From Chloroflexota bacterium (GTDB lineage: Bacteria; Chloroflexota; Anaerolineae; B4-G1), in assembly GCA_011046405.1 (NCBI GenBank), contig DSAR01000210.1, positions 1-21,112 on the forward strand: DNA of 21,112 nucleotides. Direction: 5' to 3'. Positions 16,383 through 21,112 of this stretch are shown here, piece after piece. The position numbers and the translations under genes were made by a program. Positions within the stretch are counted from its first letter, which is position 1. Each line of letters opens with the position of its first letter. The notes beneath the pieces are model-generated. The model searched no databases. It was given only the letters and a program-made list of their open reading frames with translations, and had not been told where the DNA came from.

Positions 16383-16479
16383 TTACACAGAGCTTCACAG
16401 AGCATTTCACGGAGGCGCACAGAGGATTCTCACCGATTCTCTGCAAATCTCTGTGCCTCCTCCGAGGTTCTCTGTGTCC
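16383..16479. repeat. Imperfect inverted repeat of ACAGAG/CTCTGT units
   Basis: The left arm (about 16383-16426) contains three ACAGAG units and CACGGAGGCGCACAGAGG. The right arm (about 16448-16479) contains CTCTGTGCCTCCTCCGAGG and CTCTGTGTCC, the reverse complement pattern. The central part is about 20 bases. CTCTGTG-rich intergenic repeats of this style are dispersed in many environmental bacterial genomes. Transcribed, it would fold into a long imperfect hairpin ahead of the ATPase trio. The whole gap 16182-16535 otherwise holds only the small frame at 16213-16362, and I see no convincing promoter in it. Confidence 0.65.
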
Positions 16480-16535
16480 AAGCGTGGGTAGCCTGAGCAG
16501 TTACGATACACCAATGATCTCATTCAACTCTCCCA

Positions 16536-17306
16536 TTAGCGACGACGCGGCGGCGGCAGCGGGCGACGATTGTCCTTTTTCGAGGATCGCATCCGCGGCT
16601 GCTCTGCCCTTCCCGACCGAGTCAGTCGGCCGCTCGTCGTGGTCCGATTCGCGTAGGTATAGAGCGCCAGGCCGCCGCTTCCGGCCGTAAAAACCACCGC
16701 CAGAATCAATGGCACGTCCACCACCCGCGCCGTCGCCTCCAACGTTTGGGGCATACCTGGATCGAGATCCCAGGTGACCGTCCGCTCGTCCACGGCTGTG
16801 CCATTGTGCGCGATCACTTTGCCCGGCAGTTCCAGGGTAAAAGTGGCGTCGAGCAGCGCCTGCGACGTAAACGAGATCGCTTCAGCCAATGCGTTGCTGC
16901 GGGCCGAGTTCAAAAATATCCGCACCTCGAGATCTCGGGTAAAGAACCCTTGCCGCCAGGCGGCTTGAAAGGCGACCGGTTGACCTGGGAAGGCGCGGTT
17001 CAAAAAATGGGCCTGTTCCGGGGCCCCAGTGAGCTGCCCGATCCGATAAAACGATTGGGTCACCTGCATCCCTTGCCAGCCCTCAGCGCGATAGTCCGAG
17101 ACCTGCACGCCGGTGAGCAGCGAAAAGTTGGGCAGTCGGTCAAAGATCGCCTCATTGTGAAACTCGATGGGAACAGCCAGGATCATCTCGTGCTTGCCCC
17201 CTCCCAGGCTGTTGATGCGGGTCTTTAATCCCACCCGGGCCTGCACGCCGCAGCCGGTCAGGGCCAGGAGGAGCATCACAAGTCCACAGAGTATGACGCG
17301 ATGCAC
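16536..17306 (-). CDS. LppM/DUF3153-like lipoprotein with C-terminal membrane helix
   Basis: A 256-residue protein starting at a GTG. Its signal peptide has a clear lipobox (LTGC, Cys19), so it should be lipid-anchored outside the membrane. Residues about 25-195 are beta-rich, and the stretch ELPGKVIAHNG followed by VTWDL resembles LppM/DUF3153 lipoproteins. A second membrane helix at about 197-217 is followed by a cytoplasmic Arg/Pro-rich tail ending PPPRRR. An in-frame ATG at 17354 has a good GGAGG six bases upstream and would add 16 residues inside the end of the preceding gene; I prefer the GTG because it gives a standard-length signal peptide, but this is open. Its tail resembles that of the four-helix protein two genes upstream. 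It is the last gene of the envelope block. Function of the family is poorly defined. Confidence 0.78.
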   Translation of the reverse strand: MHRVILCGLVMLLLALTGCGVQARVGLKTRINSLGGGKHEMILAVPIEFHNEAIFDRLPNFSLLTGVQVSDYRAEGWQGMQVTQSFYRIGQLTGAPEQAHFLNRAFPGQPVAFQAAWRQGFFTRDLEVRIFLNSARSNALAEAISFTSQALLDATFTLELPGKVIAHNGTAVDERTVTWDLDPGMPQTLEATARVVDVPLILAVVFTAGSGGLALYTYANRTTTSGRLTRSGRAEQPRMRSSKKDNRRPLPPPRRR

Positions 17307-17334
17307 TTGCTCACCCCGTCGTTTGCTTCCAGCG

Positions 17335-17763
17335 TCAATCCAATCGTCCTTCATCCAGCGCCTCCAATGCTTCCTCCATCGCCCGCTTGAGAACCGTTTG
17401 GAAAACCTGCAAGTCGCGCCGCTCCCAGCCCTCCAACTCGGCGATGCGGGCAGCCGGGTCGGGCAGGTCGAGCAGTCCCCGGCGCATCGCCAGGATGGCG
17501 TACACGTCCAGGTGTTCGCCAAATGGGCGGGCATCCACATCCGCCACCATGTCTCCCCACCGGAGGGTGAGGAAGGAGCGTCCATCCTCACGGGCGTGCA
17601 AGATCTGACACTCGAAGAATTCCGCCAGGTAGGAAGCGACCAGATACTCCCGGACGGCAGCGACGACGTCCAGCCCACGATCGGCCGCGTTTTCGACGAC
17701 ATCGCCCCATACCTCGTAGATGTCGCGCTTGTTCAGGCCATCGCCAGGGTCGCGGTTGGCCAT
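17335..17763 (-). CDS. Unrecognised 142-residue soluble protein
   Basis: I do not recognise this family. The product is mainly acidic and likely alpha/beta, with no signal peptide or membrane helix. It contains LTLRWGDMVADVDARPFGEHLDVY-like strands in the middle (residues about 69-90) and an Arg/Glu-rich C-terminal helix ending EALDEGRLD. The ATG at 17763 is chosen because GAGG lies six bases upstream; a TTG at 17775 overlapping the upstream stop is the alternative. It sits between the four-helix protein and the lipoprotein and nearly touches both, so it is probably a cytoplasmic partner of the envelope proteins (inference). Confidence 0.75.
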   Translation of the reverse strand: MANRDPGDGLNKRDIYEVWGDVVENAADRGLDVVAAVREYLVASYLAEFFECQILHAREDGRSFLTLRWGDMVADVDARPFGEHLDVYAILAMRRGLLDLPDPAARIAELEGWERRDLQVFQTVLKRAMEEALEALDEGRLD

Positions 17764-17771
17764 CGCTGACC

Positions 17772-18395
17772 TCAATTTCTCCGGCGGGGCGGCGGCGTTC
17801 GCCTGGACGGCGGTCGTTCGCTCCGCCGCGGGGCGGGCAGACGCGAGGAGGATGAGGAAGCGTCAGGCAGGGAAGGCCGTTCTGACCGGCCGGCCAGTCG
17901 GCGCGGCTCCGGCTTTTCGACCCGTATGCGAGGGGTGGACGGCGGACGGCGTCCACGAGAAAGGACCGGGAATCCACCGCGTCCGGCGATGCTCACGCCA
18001 AAGGCCAGCAGTCCGCCGACCACCGGCGCGGACAGGAAGATCAAGAGCGCAACGCCCAGGTTACGGCTCAGAAAATAGAGCACGCCTAAACCGGTGACGA
18101 CGAACCCGACCAGCCCAGTCAGACAGCCGGCCGTGGAAACGATCTCCCGCGCCAGCAGGTTGAGAAAGATGGGCCGGGCGACAAAGTTGGCGACCAAACC
18201 GGGCAACAGCGGGTTGAGCAATCCCAGGCAGAGCAGCGCAGCGACCAGGCTGCCGCCGATGTCCTGCCCAAAAAAGTTGCCGCCGTACATCAGGCTGAGC
18301 AGCAAGAACAACCCCAGCCAGATGTAGGGAAACGAAATGAAGGCGGCGATGGTAGCCAGGGTGGAACGATTTTCGGCGTGTACTGGATCGCTCAT
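17772..18395 (-). CDS. Four-helix membrane protein with Pro/Arg-rich tail
   Basis: A 207-residue protein with four hydrophobic segments at about 11-36, 46-66, 85-108 and 112-137. The last 65 residues are a disordered, very basic Arg/Pro/Ser tail ending PPPRRRN. An even number of helices places both ends on the same side, most likely the cytoplasm given the charge. The ATG at 18395 has GGAGG five bases upstream; a GTG three bases earlier is too close to it. The gene follows the VWA-GNAT gene by 14 bases, and its stop overlaps the possible TTG start of the next gene. No family is recognised. The similar tails on the lipoprotein and on the CAP protein suggest a common cytoplasmic or nucleic-acid contact, though low complexity alone could explain them. 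Confidence 0.8.
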   Translation of the reverse strand: MSDPVHAENRSTLATIAAFISFPYIWLGLFLLLSLMYGGNFFGQDIGGSLVAALLCLGLLNPLLPGLVANFVARPIFLNLLAREIVSTAGCLTGLVGFVVTGLGVLYFLSRNLGVALLIFLSAPVVGGLLAFGVSIAGRGGFPVLSRGRRPPSTPRIRVEKPEPRRLAGRSERPSLPDASSSSSRLPAPRRSERPPSRRTPPPRRRN

Positions 18396-18409
18396 CACAT
18401 CCTCCAGTT

Positions 18410-20326
18410 CTATCCAGGCCCAAGCGGCTTGGAGACCTTATCCCTCCCCTGAGGTGTTCGTCGCACTTGGTAACCGCCCTGCTCGAAGAATGAGCGCCCC
18501 GCCCCTATCTCCAACTCGCCATAGACCTCGCGGGCCCCGTGCTCCCGGGCCAGTGCTTCGACCCGCTTGAGCAGCAGCGGCTCCACACCGCGCCCCTGGC
18601 CCAGTTTCGTGATGGTGAAACCGTCGAGCCGGGCGCGACGATACCGCTCGCTCTGCCCGGTGAGCGGATCGGACTGCTCCGCGAGTTCCAACGTCATCTC
18701 GGCTCGACCGATCTCTTGCTCGTGCTCGTCATCCACGCGGACGAGCAGGGCGATGGACTTTCCATCGTTCAGCATTCGCTCCACGTCTTCGGCCTGGGGG
18801 CGGATGCGTAGTTTCAGCGGGTTACTGTTCCCATCAGTGATCTCTTCCGGCGTCCGCCAATCCGACAAGATGTCTGGCCCGGCTGGCTTTGGTTTGGGCC
18901 TTTCCTCCGCGATTGGACGATCTGGACGTGTGCCTGGGCGGGCGGTTGGCGGCGGGGCAGGTCTGCGGCGGCGGCGGAGCAGCCACCATAGCAGCGCCAG
19001 CAGCAGCAAGAGCAGCAGCAATAACAGCAACCACCAGGCCCACTCGGGCAGCCACGGGATCAAGCCGGTCAAAAAGACGCACAGCCCTCCCTCGCCGGGT
19101 TCGGAGATTGGAATTCCACCCGTATCGTCAGGGGAGGGAGTATCCGTCGGGCCGGCTGAGGGCGGCGTGTCGGTCGGCGCAGGAGCGGCCGAGGTCGGCG
19201 CGACCTCGACGTCCACCGGTTCGCCACACGCGCTGCTCTGAAGGTAGCCGTTGCAGTCCAACCAGAGGAGGTTGCCCGTGACGTTGACCGCCCCGCTGGC
19301 GTCCGGCGCCATCCGCAGGCGATAAGATAACTCGACGGCGTCGCCCAATCCCACCTCGATCCCGTCCCACACCACTTGCCCGCTCTCGATCCGCCCGTTC
19401 GGGCCATGCACCTCGAACACCTGCACCGCTCCCGCCGGGTCGAACTGTTCGACCACCTGGACGCCGGCGGCCGCCAGGTCGGCGTCCCCCTCGGTGGCCG
19501 CAATGAACAACCCGTGCAGATCTGCCGGTTCGGGGTCCAGGTAGATGCGTTCGTCCGGAACGATCTCGGCCCCGATGGCGCGGGTGAGCTGCTTTTCGGC
19601 GGGGATGTTCAGGCTGTTCACAACCAGGTAGATCGGGATACCCTGGGCCTGCGACTCGCCGACAGCCGCGCGGGTGCTCTCATCCACAGCGGTATTGTCG
19701 TGCAGCATCAGCGCCACCGCCTGAGCACGGTCGGCGCGAACCTGGGCCAGTTCTTCAACCGCCATGCGCAGCCCGGCCGCCAGATCGGTATCCCCGCCTG
19801 GCGAGATGCCGGTGATTTGGGTGCGCAGCAGGCTGTAATCGGCGGTCAGGGCTTGCAGCAGCACCGGCTCCGGCCCCAGCGTCCCGGTCTGGCTGCTGAT
19901 CAGCCCCACCTGGGACTGCTCCAGCGCGGCCACAGCGCTGCGATAGATCGGCTGGGCCAGGTGGTCCATCAGCGCCTGCGTCAAGCTGGCCGTCCAATCC
20001 CAGTTGGAGCCTGGCCCGGCCCCTGCGCTGGCCGAGATGTCGAAGACGATCATCAAATCAACCGGGCGACCGGGGATGCCCCGGCAGGCGTCGTTCCGCT
20101 GGCCGGTCAAGCGCAGCTCGACCACGCCCTCTTGCCCAGGGCTGATGGCGGTGGGATTCACGCTGCGCCGGACGGCCAGCGAATCGGCCACGGGGCCGAC
20201 CAGGTAGGGCGGTGGCGGCGTCGCCGTCTGCGCGCCGGCCAAGGGCGGCGACGCCAGGATTACGGCGCTCATTCCTAGCAGGGTTAGCATCCTGCAAACG
20301 TGACGGGCCCTGTGCCAGCCTATCAT
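18410..20326 (-). CDS. Membrane VWA-domain protein with GNAT-like cytoplasmic tail
   Basis: A 638-residue protein with an unusual fusion. A signal peptide (1-32, cleavage after AGA) precedes a VWA domain at about 88-280 with a complete MIDAS: D96-x-S98-x-S100, T180 in GGDTD, and D210. A beta-rich domain follows (about 285-375), then a Thr/Pro stalk. The membrane helix is a run of 11 Leu flanked by Trp pairs (431-450) and stopped by five Arg. The cytoplasmic part ends in a GNAT-like domain (about 538-638) with GQGRG, GAREVYGELE and RSFFE, paralogous to the stand-alone GNAT at 12616-13302. The topology would place metal-dependent ligand binding outside and an acetyltransferase-like module inside. 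The start has GAGGAG eight bases upstream, and the preceding gene ends one base before it. The whole gene is GC-rich. Whether the GNAT part is catalytic is uncertain. Confidence 0.85.
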   Translation of the reverse strand: MIGWHRARHVCRMLTLLGMSAVILASPPLAGAQTATPPPPYLVGPVADSLAVRRSVNPTAISPGQEGVVELRLTGQRNDACRGIPGRPVDLMIVFDISASAGAGPGSNWDWTASLTQALMDHLAQPIYRSAVAALEQSQVGLISSQTGTLGPEPVLLQALTADYSLLRTQITGISPGGDTDLAAGLRMAVEELAQVRADRAQAVALMLHDNTAVDESTRAAVGESQAQGIPIYLVVNSLNIPAEKQLTRAIGAEIVPDERIYLDPEPADLHGLFIAATEGDADLAAAGVQVVEQFDPAGAVQVFEVHGPNGRIESGQVVWDGIEVGLGDAVELSYRLRMAPDASGAVNVTGNLLWLDCNGYLQSSACGEPVDVEVAPTSAAPAPTDTPPSAGPTDTPSPDDTGGIPISEPGEGGLCVFLTGLIPWLPEWAWWLLLLLLLLLLLALLWWLLRRRRRPAPPPTARPGTRPDRPIAEERPKPKPAGPDILSDWRTPEEITDGNSNPLKLRIRPQAEDVERMLNDGKSIALLVRVDDEHEQEIGRAEMTLELAEQSDPLTGQSERYRRARLDGFTITKLGQGRGVEPLLLKRVEALAREHGAREVYGELEIGAGRSFFEQGGYQVRRTPQGRDKVSKPLGPG

Positions 20327-20327
20327 C

Positions 20328-21112
20328 TCAATATCTCCTCTCCCCTTTCTCGTCCCGCTTCATCGGCCTGGATGTCTGATCGTGGGTGACGTCGGCCCCG
20401 CCCCGTTTTTCCTCCTTCCTCTCTACCGGCTTGGGAGAGCCGACCTCTCCTTCACGGCTCGGTGGAGGGTCTACCCGCTTTGGCGCCGGGCGGCGCAGAG
20501 CCTGCAGCAACCGGTACAGCAGCCACAGCAGCGCCAGGGCCGGAAAGATGTACAGCAGCCAGAGCGGGAAGAGCACCAGCACTCGCGGTCCGTCCGGCGT
20601 CGCCTGGGTCAACGGCTGACCGGCGCAGTCGGTCAGGCTCATCTGGCCCGCCGATGGGCTGACCTGGTGATAACCCAACGCCCGCGGCCGGAGGAAGTAG
20701 CCCACGCTCCGCCCGCGCCGCCCGACAAAGGGCAACTGCCAGGTGATCTGCCCGCCGCTCTGCTCGGCCCGGTAGAGGCCGCCCACCAGGTCGAAGCGGG
20801 CGTCGTTGTAGTATTCGAGCAGCGAGACGTCGCTGGCCGCGACGCCGACCATGCCGGCGGCGATCTCGCCATAGATCGCCATCAGCGTGGTGGGATCGGC
20901 CGTCTCGTAATAGTCGGCGGCGGCGGAGGCAATCTGGGACAGGGTTGATTGGTCGGCGTCCCCCAGCGCGATGGTCACCACGCGGATACCCTGCGCCTTG
21001 GCCTGATCGGCGGCGGCGATGGCCGCGCTGGCGTCGCTCTGCCCATCGGAGAGCAGGATGATGACCGGGCGGGCGTCGGCCGGGGGCGGGTTCTGGAGAA
21101 ACTGCTGGGCAC
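20328..21112 (-). CDS. Membrane VWA-domain protein, N-terminal part beyond the window
   Basis: About 260 C-terminal codons are visible; the gene begins beyond base 21112. The frame is already open at the edge and reads a VWA core strand VIILLSDGQSD, then GIRVVTIALGD, so the N-terminal MIDAS residues lie outside the window. An extracytoplasmic region follows, then one membrane helix (LWLLYIFPALALLWLLY) and a charged cytoplasmic tail rich in Lys, Arg, Glu and Pro, ending GERRY. Unlike its neighbour it has no GNAT-like tail. The stop lies one base before the start codon of the next VWA gene, so the pair is co-translated and may form a heteromeric surface complex. A GTG at 20981 is internal to the VWA domain and is not the true start. 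Confidence 0.85.
   Translation of the reverse strand, partial: AQQFLQNPPPADARPVIILLSDGQSDASAAIAAADQAKAQGIRVVTIALGDADQSTLSQIASAAADYYETADPTTLMAIYGEIAAGMVGVAASDVSLLEYYNDARFDLVGGLYRAEQSGGQITWQLPFVGRRGRSVGYFLRPRALGYHQVSPSAGQMSLTDCAGQPLTQATPDGPRVLVLFPLWLLYIFPALALLWLLYRLLQALRRPAPKRVDPPPSREGEVGSPKPVERKEEKRGGADVTHDQTSRPMKRDEKGERRY

Noticed and set aside
16178..16420. An 80-residue minus-strand open frame in the gap
   Set aside because: It is Arg/Gly-rich without hydrophobic or domain features and overlaps the more protein-like hydrophobic frame; part of it is repeat sequence.
16490..16535. A sigma70-like promoter (TTGAAT then GTAACT at 17 bases) before the ATPase trio
   Set aside because: The -10 match is poor, and consensus for this organism is unknown; not enough to call.
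17307..17702. N-terminal 132 codons of the open frame continuing into the lipoprotein
   Set aside because: This part overlaps the 142-residue gene in another frame, is Trp/Ser/Arg-rich and not protein-like; the signal peptide with lipobox begins only near 17306.
18976..19035. Tandem repeat or CRISPR-like array
   Set aside because: The periodicity is three bases and comes from leucine codons of a membrane helix; no spacer structure.
20328..20981. A complete 217-residue protein starting at GTG 20981
   Set aside because: The frame stays open to the window edge and encodes the preceding VWA strand with LLSDG, so the GTG is internal and the gene is truncated by the window.

Overview
The window is a dense block of bacterial genes. 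All of them lie on the minus strand, so the order of transcription runs from high to low coordinates. There is no rRNA, tRNA, transposase or CRISPR array. The organism is inferred, with modest confidence, to be a member of the Chloroflexota (Anaerolineae/Caldilineae-like) or a similar large-genome, perhaps filamentous, bacterium. The basis is the mix of STAND/TPR ATPases and effector-associated domains, membrane-anchored VWA proteins with Thr/Pro-rich linkers, and a CAP-domain protein with a Ser/Thr/Pro stalk.

Block 1 (21112 down to about 16536) is GC-rich and encodes envelope proteins: the C-terminal part of a VWA membrane protein cut by the window edge, a second VWA protein with a polyleucine membrane helix and a cytoplasmic GNAT-like tail, a four-helix membrane protein with a Pro/Arg-rich tail, an unrecognised small soluble protein, and a lipoprotein of LppM/DUF3153 type. 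Stops and starts nearly touch, as in an operon.

A gap of about 350 bases (16182-16535) holds an imperfect inverted repeat built from ACAGAG/CTCTGT units and possibly a 49-residue two-helix membrane protein.

Block 2 (16181 to 11755), also GC-rich, is a tightly coupled trio: a large HerA/VirB4-type ATPase, a stand-alone GNAT protein paralogous to the tail of the VWA protein, and a probable PD-(D/E)XK nuclease that shares a short N-terminal motif with the GNAT protein.

Block 3 (11742 to 1284) is visibly AT-richer and looks like a conflict/signalling cassette: a possible 23-residue peptide, a 1091-residue AAA/TPR protein with an altered Walker A motif, a trypsin-like protease and a STAND-type NTPase that carry the same N-terminal effector-associated-like domain, a second NTPase/TPR protein, and a radical SAM/SPASM peptide-modifying enzyme with an N-terminal PqqD-like region. 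The shared N-terminal domain suggests that the NTPase recruits and switches on the protease.

The run ends with a membrane-anchored CAP/SCP-domain protein (1255 to 143) and a strong stem-loop terminator at 35-63. The most interesting signals are the domain pairs that tie separate genes together (protease with NTPase, GNAT with VWA-GNAT, GNAT with nuclease) and the combination of the HerA-GNAT-nuclease trio with the protease/NTPase/radical SAM cassette. This combination may be a previously undescribed multi-component immunity or regulated-effector system. That functional reading is inference.
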